DNA from: Oscillospiraceae bacterium
GTDB lineage: Bacteria; Bacillota_A; Clostridia; Oscillospirales; Oscillospiraceae
DNA length: 64,000 bases
NCBI GenBank assembly: GCA_017516785.1
Contig: JAFXAV010000036.1
Location: 26,829-90,828 of the forward strand
Direction: 5' to 3'
The notes under the pieces are model-generated. The model was not told the origin of the DNA. It did not search any database and saw only the letters and a program-made list of their open reading frames with translations. Of this stretch, positions 26,201-34,366 are shown one piece after another. Positions within the stretch are counted from its first letter, which is position 1. Each line of letters starts with the position of its first letter. The position numbers and the translations under genes were made by a program.

Positions 26201-27880
26201 ATGGCTGAAATTACTGAAAGCAAAAACTTCATTCAGAGCTTCATCGAAGAAGACATCGGTCCCGGTGGCCAGTACGAGGGCATGACCGTTCATACCCGTT
26301 TCCCTCCGGAGCCCAACGGTTATCTGCACATCGGTCACTGCAAGGCCCTGATCATCGACTTCGGCACCGCCGAGAAGTTCGGCGGCCTGTGCAACCTGCG
26401 TATGGACGACACCAACCCCACCAAGGAAGACGTGGAGTTCGTTGAGGCCATCAAGGAAGACATCCACTGGCTGGGCTTTGACTGGGGCGACCGTTTCTAC
26501 TATGGCTCCGACTACTTTGAGAAGGACTACGAGTATGCCGTGGAACTGATCAAGAAGGGCCTTGCCTACGTCTGCGAGCTGACCCCCGAGCAGGCCAAGG
26601 AATACCGCGGCGACCTGAACACCCCCGCCATCTCCCCCTGGCGTGACCGCCCCATCGAGGAGAGCCTGGATCTGTTCCAGCGCATGCGCAACGGTGAATT
26701 CGAGGATAACAAGTACACCCTGAGAGCCAAGATCGATCTGGCCTCCGGCAACTTCAATATGCGCGACCCCGTCATTTACCGCATCCGTCATATGCACCAT
26801 CACCGCCAGGGTGACAAGTGGTGCATCTACCCCATGTATGACTTTGCCCATCCCATCCAGGACGCCCTGGAGGGCATCACCCACTCCCTGTGCTCCCTGG
26901 AGTTCGAGAACCATCGCCCCCTGTACAACTGGGTGGTTGAGAATGTCTCCGTGCCCCATCGCCCCCGCCAGATCGAGTTCGCCCGTCTGGGCATCGACCA
27001 CACCGTGCTGTCCAAGCGCAAGCTGAGAAACCTGGTGGAAAACGGCTACGTCTCCGGCTGGGATGATCCCAGAATGCCCACTCTGTGCGGCCTGCGCCGC
27101 CGCGGCTACACCCCCAACGCCATCCGCAATTTCTGCGACCGCGTGGGCGTTGCCAAGAGCCCCAACACCATCCCCTTCGCATTCCTGGAGTTCTGCCTGC
27201 GTGAGGACCTGAATGATACCGCTCAGCGTGTCATGGCTGTTCTGAAGCCCGTGAAGCTGACCATCACCAACTATCCCGAGGGCCAGGTTGAGACCATGGT
27301 CGTGGAGAACAACCCCAACCATCCCGAGGACGGCACCCGTGAAGTCTCCTTCTCCCGCAATCTGTGGATTGAAGCTGACGACTTCCTGGCACAGCCCATT
27401 CCCAAGTACAAGCGTCTGTATCCTGACGGCCCCGAGTGCCGCCTGAAGGGTGCTTACCTGATCAAGTGCACCGGCTGCGTCACCGATGAGAATGGCAACG
27501 TGGTGGAAGTTCTGGCAACCTATGATCCCGAGTCCCGCGGCGGCGATCCCGCTGACGGCCGCAAGGTCAAGGGCGCAACCATCCACTGGGTGGATGCAGA
27601 AACCTGTGTGGACGCCGAGGTCCGTCAGTACTCCAACCTGTTTGACGATCCCGATCCCGATGCAGCAGGCAAGGATTACCTGGCATGCATGAACCCCAAC
27701 TCCCTGGAAGTGCTCACCGGCTGCAAGGTCGAAGCATTCCTGAAGAACGCCAAGGCTCCCGCTTCCTATCAGTTCATGAGAATCGGCTATTTCTGCCCCG
27801 ATTCCAAGGACTCCTCCCCCGATCACCTGGTGTTCAACCGCTCTGTCAGCCTGAAGGACTCCTTCAAGCCCGGCAAGTAA
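26201..27880 (+). CDS. glnS: Glutaminyl-tRNA synthetase
   Basis: 559-residue class I aminoacyl-tRNA synthetase charging tRNA-Gln directly. HIGH motif in FPPEPNGYLHIGHCKAL, KMSKS-type VLSKRKLRNLV, GlnRS-specific MRDPVIYRIRHMHHHRQGDK, and two C-terminal beta-barrel anticodon domains. No YqeY fusion is present. Many Firmicutes instead use GatCAB transamidation, so this marks the lineage's direct route. AGAGAGGAAG precedes ATG 26201. Codon use is strongly biased to C-ending codons (highly expressed gene). Confidence 0.97.
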   Translation: MAEITESKNFIQSFIEEDIGPGGQYEGMTVHTRFPPEPNGYLHIGHCKALIIDFGTAEKFGGLCNLRMDDTNPTKEDVEFVEAIKEDIHWLGFDWGDRFYYGSDYFEKDYEYAVELIKKGLAYVCELTPEQAKEYRGDLNTPAISPWRDRPIEESLDLFQRMRNGEFEDNKYTLRAKIDLASGNFNMRDPVIYRIRHMHHHRQGDKWCIYPMYDFAHPIQDALEGITHSLCSLEFENHRPLYNWVVENVSVPHRPRQIEFARLGIDHTVLSKRKLRNLVENGYVSGWDDPRMPTLCGLRRRGYTPNAIRNFCDRVGVAKSPNTIPFAFLEFCLREDLNDTAQRVMAVLKPVKLTITNYPEGQVETMVVENNPNHPEDGTREVSFSRNLWIEADDFLAQPIPKYKRLYPDGPECRLKGAYLIKCTGCVTDENGNVVEVLATYDPESRGGDPADGRKVKGATIHWVDAETCVDAEVRQYSNLFDDPDPDAAGKDYLACMNPNSLEVLTGCKVEAFLKNAKAPASYQFMRIGYFCPDSKDSSPDHLVFNRSVSLKDSFKPGK

Positions 27881-27888
27881 AAAGTATT

Positions 27889-27920
27889 GCTCCGCACCAA
27901 AATTGGTGCGGAGCTTTTTT
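27889..27920 (+). terminator. glnS terminator
   Basis: GCTCCGCACCAA-AA-TTGGTGCGGAGC stem (27889-27914) followed by TTTTTT. Confidence 0.9.
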
Positions 27921-27930
27921 ATTCTTTTTT

Positions 27931-27982
27931 GCAAAGCAGACTTGACAAATTTTGCAAAGTTTGCTATGCTATTTATGCAAAG
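27931..27982 (+). promoter_or_regulatory. Promoter with three GCAAAG repeats at 23-bp spacing
   Basis: -35 TTGACA (27942-27947), 17 bp, -10 TATGCT (27965-27970). Three GCAAAG direct repeats at 27931, 27954 and 27977 are spaced exactly 23 bp and interleave with the two promoter boxes, a likely operator set for the XRE protein encoded next. Confidence 0.7.
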
Positions 27983-28038
27983 TTAACTTAGCATTTGATC
28001 TCTATGGACGCATGGGGATCAAGAAAAGGAGAATCCCT

Positions 28039-28242
28039 ATGAAAACGAAAATCCGCGAGCTCCGAAAGATGCGGAAGCTCTCTCAGGAGGAACTGGCCGA
28101 GGCTGTCGGTACCACACGCCAGACCATCACCTCCATCGAGGTGGGAAAGTACACCGCTTCCTTGCCCCTTGCATACAAAATCGCACATTATTTTGGACTT
28201 ACCATCGAGGAAGTCTTCGACTTCTCTGATTTGGAGGATTAA
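28039..28242 (+). CDS. Small XRE-family repressor
   Basis: 67-residue, almost pure helix-turn-helix protein (IRELRKMRKLSQEELAEAVG then TTRQTITSIEVGKYTASL), of the Cro/YozG type usually encoded with a membrane protein. AAGGAG precedes ATG 28039. The gene ends two bases before the membrane-protein ATG, so they form one unit. It probably represses its own promoter through the GCAAAG repeats. Confidence 0.85.
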   Translation: MKTKIRELRKMRKLSQEELAEAVGTTRQTITSIEVGKYTASLPLAYKIAHYFGLTIEEVFDFSDLED

Positions 28243-28244
28243 TT

Positions 28245-28712
28245 ATGGAACAGTTTAAGGATGAATTGAAAGTACAAGTTCGCATTACTGCTGTTTTTTG
28301 CGTCATTCTCGCCATTTTCAGTGTTCTGGGCTTTGCAGCGGAGGCAGGTCTTGTGGAGCTGACCCCTGTCGGAGGCGACAGCCATTGGCAGAGCATGTGG
28401 CGCGGAATGATTTCCGGCGCATCCTTCGGCTTGCTGGCTCTGATGGTCTATGGTCTTATCCGCGGAATCCGCGCCCTGAAAGACGACAAGAAGCTGAAAA
28501 AGCTCTATGTGGAAGCCAATGACGAGCGCTCCATCAAAATATGGACTTCCGCCCGCTCCGCTTCCATGCAGATCACCTTGCTGCTGGGTCTGGTTGCCGG
28601 TATGATCATCAGCTATTTCCACATGACTGTCGGCATTACCATTCTGGCTGTGGAAACCATTCAGGCATTCATTGGTTTCGGCTGCAAGCTCTACTACAGC
28701 AAGAAGTTCTGA
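28245..28712 (+). CDS. Four-helix membrane protein paired with XRE repressor
   Basis: 155 residues with hydrophobic helices at about 13-33, 53-73, 105-125 and 130-148 and a charged cytoplasmic loop between helices 2 and 3 (RALKDDKKLKKLYVEANDER). Pairs of this kind (YozG-like regulator plus DUF2178-like membrane protein) are common in Firmicutes, but their role is unknown. GGAGG at 28232 provides the ribosome site inside the previous gene. Family assignment is tentative. Confidence 0.7.
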   Translation: MEQFKDELKVQVRITAVFCVILAIFSVLGFAAEAGLVELTPVGGDSHWQSMWRGMISGASFGLLALMVYGLIRGIRALKDDKKLKKLYVEANDERSIKIWTSARSASMQITLLLGLVAGMIISYFHMTVGITILAVETIQAFIGFGCKLYYSKKF

Positions 28713-28718
28713 ACACAA

Positions 28719-28748
28719 AAACTCCGTACCGGAATCGGTACGGAGTTT
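28719..28748. terminator. Bidirectional terminator
   Basis: AAACTCCGTACC-GGAATC-GGTACGGAGTTT between convergent membrane-protein and rex genes. Confidence 0.85.
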
Positions 28749-28752
28749 CAAT

Positions 28753-29388
28753 TTACTTCTTTTCCTTGATCTGGGTCTTCAGGTGCATACTCAGCACCGC
28801 AAGAGACGTTGCCATATTCTCATAGTGAACCAGAATATGGTCGGGCACTTCCAGATGGGTAGATGCAAAGGTCCAGATTGCCTTGATGCCGCAGGCGATC
28901 AGCTGATCGCAAACATCCTGGGCGTGCTCCTTGGGCACGGTGATGATGGCCATCAGGATTTTGTTGGTGTGGCAGAACTGCTCCAGCTTGTCCATGTGCA
29001 TGATGGGCTTACCGTCTTCGGTATGCTCCATGGTGGGATTTACATCGAAACCTGCCAGAATGTTCAGACCGAATTCATCGAAGCCCTTGTAGTCAAGCAA
29101 CGCCTGACCCAGCTTGCCGGTACCGATAATGACGGCGTCGGTGGTATTATCATAACCCAGGAACTGCTCAAGATCTTCAATCAGGCCTTCACGCATATAG
29201 CCGATCTTGGGTCTGCCGCCGTCGGAGACCATGGCAAGGTCCTTGCGAACCTGCACTTCGCCCATGCCCAAAGCATTGGCAAGAGAGGTTGCAGAGATAT
29301 AGGGTGTCTCTGCATCCTGAATTCCCTTCAGGTAAGCAAGATACACAGGCAAACGTTTCAACACAGATTTGGACACTTTCTTTTCCAT
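28753..29388 (-). CDS. rex: Redox-sensing repressor Rex
   Basis: 211-residue NADH/NAD+ sensing repressor of fermentation and hydrogenase-type genes. N-terminal winged helix (about 1-75; RLPVYLAYLKGI, ISATSLANALGMGEVQVRKD) and a Rossmann domain with AVIIGTGKLGQALL (~85-98), then the C-terminal domain-swap helix. Rex senses high NADH and lets go of DNA. A single-gene unit with its own promoter, whose operator does not match the common Rex box. Confidence 0.96.
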   Translation of the reverse strand: MEKKVSKSVLKRLPVYLAYLKGIQDAETPYISATSLANALGMGEVQVRKDLAMVSDGGRPKIGYMREGLIEDLEQFLGYDNTTDAVIIGTGKLGQALLDYKGFDEFGLNILAGFDVNPTMEHTEDGKPIMHMDKLEQFCHTNKILMAIITVPKEHAQDVCDQLIACGIKAIWTFASTHLEVPDHILVHYENMATSLAVLSMHLKTQIKEKK

Positions 29389-29404
29389 GGCAATTCCTCA
29401 CTCA

Positions 29405-29469
29405 ATCGATACAATATCTTATCGATATATTCTTATATCGATTGTATCATAGCAAATTGGCAAATGCAA
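29405..29469 (-). promoter_or_regulatory. rex promoter with three ATCGAT repeats
   Basis: Minus strand -35 TTGCAT (29464-29469), 17 bp, -10 TACAAT (29441-29446). ATCGAT occurs at 29405, 29421 and 29437, exactly 16 bp apart, covering the -10 and the start region; they are embedded in A/T-rich near-palindromes (GATACAAT...ATTGTATC). Confidence 0.6.
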
Positions 29470-29484
29470 GAAAATTCTGAATAA

Positions 29485-29970
29485 TTACATATTTTCAAAG
29501 CGAATTCGTTTCCATTCCTCTGTCAATCGATCCAAAGGCCAGGATGCGTTGGCAGGGGACGTGGAAGGAAGGCAAATTCCTTTCCTGTTCAGAACCGGCT
29601 GAAGATGCTTGCGGTAATATTTCTCCGCCGTCCTGCCGTTGATAAAAATCTTTTCAATGGGCGCATATTTCAGAATTCTGCCCACGTCATTGGGCATCAC
29701 GTTTTTGATGGAACTGTCAGAACTGCCCGAAATTTCACAGGAAGCAATCACATCCCAAAGTGCAATGTTGTGCTTGAGCAGCATCTGCTTCTTCTCTTCC
29801 ACTGTTTTCGGCTCTTCTGCTTCAAGAACAGCCGCCAGAACTTTCCAGAACCGATTTCTAGGATGTCCGTAAAAAAACATCTCTTCCCTCGATTTTACAG
29901 AAGGAAAGCTTCCCAGAATCAGGATGCGGGAATACTCGTTGAATACAGGTTCAATCGGGTGCTTCGTCAT
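29485..29970 (-). CDS. DNA-deoxyinosine-type glycosylase (UDG superfamily)
   Basis: 161 residues. ILILGSFPSVKSREEMFFYG is the motif-1 region of the hypoxanthine/uracil-mismatch glycosylases (UDG families 2/6), with HPRNRFWKVL after it, and the second motif is PSTSPANASW. It would remove deaminated bases, deoxyinosine in particular. ATG 29970 is used since GGAG lies eight bases before it; GTG 29979 overlaps that site. It stands alone between rex and the tRNA-Ser promoter. Confidence 0.8.
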   Translation of the reverse strand: MTKHPIEPVFNEYSRILILGSFPSVKSREEMFFYGHPRNRFWKVLAAVLEAEEPKTVEEKKQMLLKHNIALWDVIASCEISGSSDSSIKNVMPNDVGRILKYAPIEKIFINGRTAEKYYRKHLQPVLNRKGICLPSTSPANASWPLDRLTEEWKRIRFENM

Positions 29971-30050
29971 AAAAATCACTCCATTTCCGGAATCATTTTA
30001 CCAAAGATCTTGTTCACAGTCAATTGAGTGTCTTTTCCTGATTTTTATGC

Positions 30051-30079
30051 TTGACAAGTAGGCCTGTTTGTGCTAGACT
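30051..30079 (+). promoter_or_regulatory. tRNA-Ser(GCU) promoter
   Basis: TTGACA (30051-30056), 17 bp, TAGACT (30074-30079). Confidence 0.75.
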
Positions 30080-30109
30080 ATCCTAGTCAGCTTAATACAG
30101 GACTGATTC

Positions 30110-30201
30110 GGAGTGATACCCAAGAGGCCGAAGGGGCTCCCCTGCTAAGGGAGTAGGCGGTCAAAAGCCGCGCGAGGGTTCAAATCCCTCTCACTCCGCC
30201 A
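30110..30201 (+). tRNA. tRNA-Ser (anticodon GCU)
   Basis: 92-nt class II tRNA: acceptor GGAGTGA/TCACTCC, anticodon loop CTGCTAA, long variable arm, T loop GTTCAAATC, encoded CCA. Its terminator (30201-30230) begins at the final A. Confidence 0.96.
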
Positions 30202-30233
30202 AAGACCACATCTTTCCAGATGTGGTCTTTTTT
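30201..30233 (+). terminator. tRNA-Ser(GCU) terminator
   Basis: AAAGACCACATCT-TTCC-AGATGTGGTCTTT, then TTT. Confidence 0.9.
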
Positions 30234-30330
30234 CTATCTAAATCATCAAACTGCGTAAAAACCCACCCAGCCTAATGACTGAGTGGGGGTTGTAATTCTT
30301 TTATAAACCGCTGGCCTGCATCCATATAAA

Positions 30331-30366
30331 AAAGAACACCCCATCCTTTCGGATGAGGTGTTCTTT
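30331..30366 (-). terminator. tRNA-Ser(GGA) terminator
   Basis: AAAGAACACC...GGTGTTCTTT with inner CATCC/GGATG pairing; minus-strand tail TTTTTTATATGG. A weaker hairpin (ACCCACCCAG/CTGAGTGGGGGT) lies beyond at 30260-30293. Confidence 0.8.
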
Positions 30367-30367
30367 C

Positions 30368-30459
30368 TGGCGGAGAAGGAGGGATTTGAACCCTCGATAC
30401 CCTTTTGGGGTATACACGATTTCCAATCGTGCGCGCTCGGCCAGCTACGCGACTTCTCC
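30368..30459 (-). tRNA. tRNA-Ser (anticodon GGA)
   Basis: 92-nt class II tRNA on the minus strand: acceptor GGAGAAG/CTTCTCC, anticodon loop TTGGAAA, long variable arm (TACCCC/GGGGTA type), T loop GTTCAAATC, encoded CCA. Confidence 0.96.
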
Positions 30460-30487
30460 ATGCGCATCAGCTCTTGCCGACTTGCAT

Positions 30488-30516
30488 ATAATACACCACG
30501 ATCCCTTTTTTGTCAA
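30488..30516 (-). promoter_or_regulatory. tRNA-Ser(GGA) promoter
   Basis: Minus strand TTGACA (30511-30516), 17 bp, TATTAT (30488-30493). Confidence 0.8.
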
Positions 30517-30573
30517 CCCCTTTTTTCAGAAATTATAAAAATTTTTTGAAGGGTTTTTGAGGGTCAAAATACA

Positions 30574-32325
30574 TCAGTGAGCAAACTGGCTGGTGTAGAG
30601 TTCTGCGTAGAATCCCCGTTTGCGGAGCAGCTCTTCGTGGCTTCCCTGCTCCACAATGTGGCCGTCCCGCATCACCAGAATCAGGTCAGCCTCCCGGATG
30701 GTGGACAGGCGATGGGCAACGATAAAGGATGTCCTCCCCTTCATCATGGAATTGAAAGCCTGCTGGATCTGAATCTCCGTACGGGTATCGATGGAAGAAG
30801 TTGCTTCGTCCAGAATCAGCATGGGCGGCAGACACAGCATCACCCGGGCAATGCACAGCAGCTGCTTCTGTCCCTGAGACAGATTGCCGCCGGATTCGGA
30901 AATGACCGTTTCATAACCGTTGGGCAGCCGTTTGATAAAGCCGTGGGCATGAGCCTGCATAGCAGCAGCGATGACTTCTTCGTCTGTTGCGTCTGGCTTG
31001 CCCATGGTAATGTTTTCCCGGATAGTTCCGGCTTTCAGCCAGGTATCCTGAAGCACCATGCCCACACTGCGCCGCAGTTCGCCCCGTTCCATATCCCGGG
31101 TGTTAATGCCGTCCAAAAGAATATCGCCGCCCTGGGGATCGTAGAAGCGCATCAAAAGGTTAATGAAGGTTGTCTTGCCGCAGCCGGTGGGACCGACAAT
31201 AGCCACACGCTGACCGGGATTAACAGAAAGATTGAAATCTTCAATGAGGGGCTTTTCAGGTACATAGTAGAAACAGAGATCCTTGATCTCCATGGCACCT
31301 TCCACCTTCTCAGGCCGCTGAGGGTTCTCTGGCTCGGGCGTTCTGGCAGGAGCATCCATCAGCTGGAAGACCCGGTCGGCGCAGACCAGGGCGTTCTGGA
31401 GTTCCGTGATGACGCCGGAGATCTCGTTGAAGGGTTTGGTATACTGATTGGCGTAGTTGAGGAACGCGGTCAGATTACCCACGGAGAAGTATCCCGCGCC
31501 ACTGATGCACATCAGGGCGCCGGTGAGGGCTACGGCTGCGTAAACCACAGAGTTGACAAACCGGGTGCATGGATTGGTCAGGCTGGAGAAGAAGATGGCT
31601 TTGAGGGATACCTTTTCCAGCCGGTGGTTGATCTCATCGAAGGTTTCCATGGACTCGCCTTCATGGCCGAAGGCCTGAACCAGCTTCATATTGCCGATGG
31701 TCTCGTCGACGAGAGCAGTCTGCTCGCCCCGGGTGACAGACTGGAGGGAGAACATGGAATGGGTGCGGCTGGCGATGAAATTGGCAACTACCAGAGAAAG
31801 AGGCGTGATCACAATGACCACCAGAGCGATCTGCCAGGAAATGCGCAGCATGAAGAACAGGGTGCCGAGGATTGTCATCAGGCCGGTGAACAGCTGGGTA
31901 AAGCCCATCAGTAGGCCGTCCGCAAAGGTATCCACATCGCTCACCACGCGGCTCACCAGATCACCCTGGGGATGCCGGTCCAGGTAAGACAGAGGTAGCA
32001 CCTGAATATGCCGGAAGGCTGCATTTCGGATGTCCCGGGTCACCCGGAAGGTGACAAAATTGTTGATCTCGCTCATGAGCCACTGGGATACAGCAGCAAT
32101 GGCGGTGCAGATGCAGACAATCATCAGGCTCTGAGCCACCCACTCAAACTGAACACTTCCCTTGCCGATGATGCCGTCAATGGCAGTACCCACAGCGATG
32201 GGGATATACAGGGTCATAGCCACATAGAGAAGCGCCAGCAGCAGAGATCCTGCCAGAGCAAACCAGTAGGGCCGTACATAGCGAAGAACCCGGGAAATCA
32301 CTGCTTTCTGATTGGTTTTAGCCAT
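30574..32325 (-). CDS. ABC exporter half, canonical ATPase site
   Basis: 583-residue half-transporter: six membrane helices (~20-310) followed by the ATPase domain. Walker A GPTGCGKTTFINLL, signature LSQGQ (GGNLSQGQKQLLCIARV), Walker B LILDEATSSID with the catalytic Glu, H-loop VAHRLST. It overlaps the partner gene by eight bases, so the two make a heterodimer of the BmrCD/LmrCD/TM287-288 kind, exporting drugs, lipids or peptides. The substrate is unknown. Confidence 0.93.
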   Translation of the reverse strand: MAKTNQKAVISRVLRYVRPYWFALAGSLLLALLYVAMTLYIPIAVGTAIDGIIGKGSVQFEWVAQSLMIVCICTAIAAVSQWLMSEINNFVTFRVTRDIRNAAFRHIQVLPLSYLDRHPQGDLVSRVVSDVDTFADGLLMGFTQLFTGLMTILGTLFFMLRISWQIALVVIVITPLSLVVANFIASRTHSMFSLQSVTRGEQTALVDETIGNMKLVQAFGHEGESMETFDEINHRLEKVSLKAIFFSSLTNPCTRFVNSVVYAAVALTGALMCISGAGYFSVGNLTAFLNYANQYTKPFNEISGVITELQNALVCADRVFQLMDAPARTPEPENPQRPEKVEGAMEIKDLCFYYVPEKPLIEDFNLSVNPGQRVAIVGPTGCGKTTFINLLMRFYDPQGGDILLDGINTRDMERGELRRSVGMVLQDTWLKAGTIRENITMGKPDATDEEVIAAAMQAHAHGFIKRLPNGYETVISESGGNLSQGQKQLLCIARVMLCLPPMLILDEATSSIDTRTEIQIQQAFNSMMKGRTSFIVAHRLSTIREADLILVMRDGHIVEQGSHEELLRKRGFYAELYTSQFAH

Positions 32326-34045
32326 GATCCTTCACCTCCCGCTCAAACTGGGAATAATAGATTTCCTGATAGACAGGACAGCTTTCCAGAAGCATTTCGT
32401 GAGTGCCGATGCCCACCATATCACCTTCGTCCAATACAATGATCTGATCTGCATATCTTACAGATGCGGCGCGCTGAGAGACAATGAACGTAGTGGGCGA
32501 ATCAGGCATGTTCCGGATGGCCATGCGAAGTTTTGCATCGGTGGCGTAGTCCAGCGCAGAAGCGCTGTCGTCCAGAATCAGAATGGCAGGCTTTCTCACC
32601 AGGGCTCTGGCGATGGCAAGACGCTGGCGCTGACCACCGGAGAAATTCACGCCGCCCTGCTCTACCTCTGCTTCCAGTTCGCCTTCCTTGCTCTTGACCA
32701 CTTCCCGGGCCTGGGCAGTATCGAGAGCGGCCCACAGTTCATCGTCGGAGGCTTCTTCCCTGCCCCAGAGCAGATTCTTTCGGATGCTTCCTTTGAAGAG
32801 GACACTCTTCTGGGGTACCACGCCGATCTGCTGCCGAAGGGAATTGAACTCGTAATCATGAACATTGATGCCGTCGATGAGCACTTCACCCTCGAAGGCA
32901 TCGTAAAGTCTGGGAATCAGATTTACCAAAGTGGTCTTGCCGGAACCGGTGCCGCCGATGATGCCGATGGTTTCACCCGGAGCGGCAGTGAAGCTGATCT
33001 TTTCCAGGGATGCTTCGCGGGCACCGTGGTATTTTGCGGTCACATTCCGAAATTCCACTTCGCCCCGGAGCTTTTGGGGGACGATGGAGCCGTTTTTCTG
33101 GGAGGATTCAATTTCCAGCACGCTTTCCACTCTCTGGGCGCAGGCGGCTGCCTTCGTCATGGAGATGATCAGATTGGCCATCTTGATCAGCTCCACCAGG
33201 ATCTGAGTCATGTAGTTGTAGAGGGCAATCACAAGGCCCTGGGTCAGAATGCCCTGCTGCACCTTGACCGCGCCCACATTGATCAGAACAATCACAGCCA
33301 GGTTCACAATCACAAAGGTCAGAGGATTCATCAGGTTGGAAATCCGTCCTGCCTTCCGCTGGCCTGCCATCAGAGAAGCGGTGTGATTTTCAAAATCCTC
33401 CACTTCCTCATCTTCTCTGGTAAATGCCCGCAGCACCCTGACACCGGCAAGATTCTGCCGTGTGGCAGAGGTGACCTTGTCAAGGCTGCCCTGCACCCGC
33501 TTGTACATGGGCATGGTGATCAGCATGATGCCGAAAACCACCAGGCAAAGCACTGGAATCAATCCCACAAATACCAGCGCAGCCTGAAAATCGATGGTAA
33601 AGGCCATGATCATTGCACCGAAAACAACGAAGGGAGACCGCAGCAGCAGCCGGAGGGTCAGATTTACGCCGTTCTGGACCTGATTGATGTCGGAGGTCAT
33701 GCGGGTAATCATGGTGGAAGTACCGAGGGTATCAATTTCCGTGTAGGAAAGGCCCAGAATGTGCTTCATCACCGCATGGCGCAAGCGAGTGGCAAAACCG
33801 ACAGCGGCTTTGGCTGCGAAGTACTGAGCGGTAACCGCGCAAACCAGACCGATGATGCCGAGAGAAATCATCACTAGGCACATTTTTACAACATACCCAT
33901 TGTCCGCGGCGCCAATACCCGCATCTACAATTTTTGCTACCACCAGAGGAATCAGCAGTTCAAAGCTGGCTTCCAGTAGTTTAAAAAGCGGGCCAAGGAC
34001 ACATTCTCTGCCATAGCCACGCATATATTTCAGAAGTTTCTTCAT
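32318..34045 (-). CDS. ABC exporter half, degenerate ATPase site
   Basis: 575-residue partner half-transporter with the same layout: membrane domain (~15-310), Walker A GGTGSGKTTLVNLI, signature FSGGQRQRLAIARAL, Walker B ILILDDSASALD. Here the catalytic Glu is replaced by Asp (LDDS), as in the inactive site of heterodimeric exporters, whereas the partner keeps LDEA. H-loop reads VSQRAAS, also lacking the usual His. ATG 34045 follows GAGGTG; GTG 34054 overlaps it. Confidence 0.93.
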   Translation of the reverse strand: MKKLLKYMRGYGRECVLGPLFKLLEASFELLIPLVVAKIVDAGIGAADNGYVVKMCLVMISLGIIGLVCAVTAQYFAAKAAVGFATRLRHAVMKHILGLSYTEIDTLGTSTMITRMTSDINQVQNGVNLTLRLLLRSPFVVFGAMIMAFTIDFQAALVFVGLIPVLCLVVFGIMLITMPMYKRVQGSLDKVTSATRQNLAGVRVLRAFTREDEEVEDFENHTASLMAGQRKAGRISNLMNPLTFVIVNLAVIVLINVGAVKVQQGILTQGLVIALYNYMTQILVELIKMANLIISMTKAAACAQRVESVLEIESSQKNGSIVPQKLRGEVEFRNVTAKYHGAREASLEKISFTAAPGETIGIIGGTGSGKTTLVNLIPRLYDAFEGEVLIDGINVHDYEFNSLRQQIGVVPQKSVLFKGSIRKNLLWGREEASDDELWAALDTAQAREVVKSKEGELEAEVEQGGVNFSGGQRQRLAIARALVRKPAILILDDSASALDYATDAKLRMAIRNMPDSPTTFIVSQRAASVRYADQIIVLDEGDMVGIGTHEMLLESCPVYQEIYYSQFEREVKDHG

Positions 34046-34074
34046 ATGGTTCACCTCTTGCGTTTCTATGGAGA

Positions 34075-34103
34075 ATTATACCATCATTCCTATGGTAAAT
34101 CAA
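34075..34103 (-). promoter_or_regulatory. ABC exporter promoter with operator-like palindrome
   Basis: Minus strand -35 TTGATT (34098-34103), 17 bp, -10 TATAAT (34075-34080). Between them lies TACCAT-N7-ATGGTA (34079-34097), placed where a repressor would block polymerase. Confidence 0.65.
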
Positions 34104-34131
34104 CGGAATTTGAAGCTATCAGAAAATAGTG

Positions 34132-34160
34132 TTGACAATTTGAAACAATCCAGATATAAT
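34132..34160 (+). promoter_or_regulatory. tRNA-Thr promoter
   Basis: TTGACA (34132-34137), 17 bp, TATAAT (34155-34160): consensus in both boxes. Confidence 0.85.
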
Positions 34161-34174
34161 ATCAAGGTTAATAT

Positions 34175-34250
34175 GCTAGTGTAGCACAGTCGGTAGTGCA
34201 TCTCACTCGTAATGAGAAGGTCGCCTGTTCGAGTCAGGTCACTAGCTCCA
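34175..34250 (+). tRNA. tRNA-Thr (anticodon CGU), integration target
   Basis: 76-nt cloverleaf: acceptor GCTAGTG/CACTAGC, anticodon loop CTCGTAA (CGU), T loop GTTCGAGTC, encoded CCA. Its last 47 bases are repeated at 56420-56466, so the element integrated in this gene and restored a full tRNA on the left side. Confidence 0.96.
34204..34250 (+). repeat. attL: left 47-bp direct repeat
   Basis: Identical to 56420-56466 over 47 bases (begins CACTCGTAATGAG, ends CACTAGCTCCA). It comprises the anticodon arm through CCA of tRNA-Thr. Confidence 0.93.
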
Positions 34251-34254
34251 TCGA

Positions 34255-34287
34255 AACACCCGGTTTCGTAAAGATTCCGGGTGTTTT
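34255..34287 (+). terminator. Element-supplied terminator for tRNA-Thr
   Basis: AAACACCCGG...CCGGGTGTTTTT directly after the tRNA. The native terminator is probably the one after the right att copy (56466-56501), so the element brings a replacement. Confidence 0.7.
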
Positions 34288-34305
34288 TCTAACTTTTATA
34301 GGCAG

Positions 34306-34362
34306 CAAAAACCCGCCCCGATTTCAAATGATGGACATTTGATGACCGGAGCGGGGATTTTT
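34306..34362 (-). terminator. Integrase terminator
   Basis: Minus strand ATCCCCGC...GGGGCGGGTTTTT hairpin downstream of the integrase; the long loop contains CATCAAATG/CATTTG half-sites that may be integrase arm sites. Confidence 0.55.
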
Positions 34363-34366
34363 ATTT

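Noticed and set aside
25991..27934. 647-codon minus-strand frame opposite glnS
   Set aside because: Shadow of GlnRS, caused by its C-ending codon bias.
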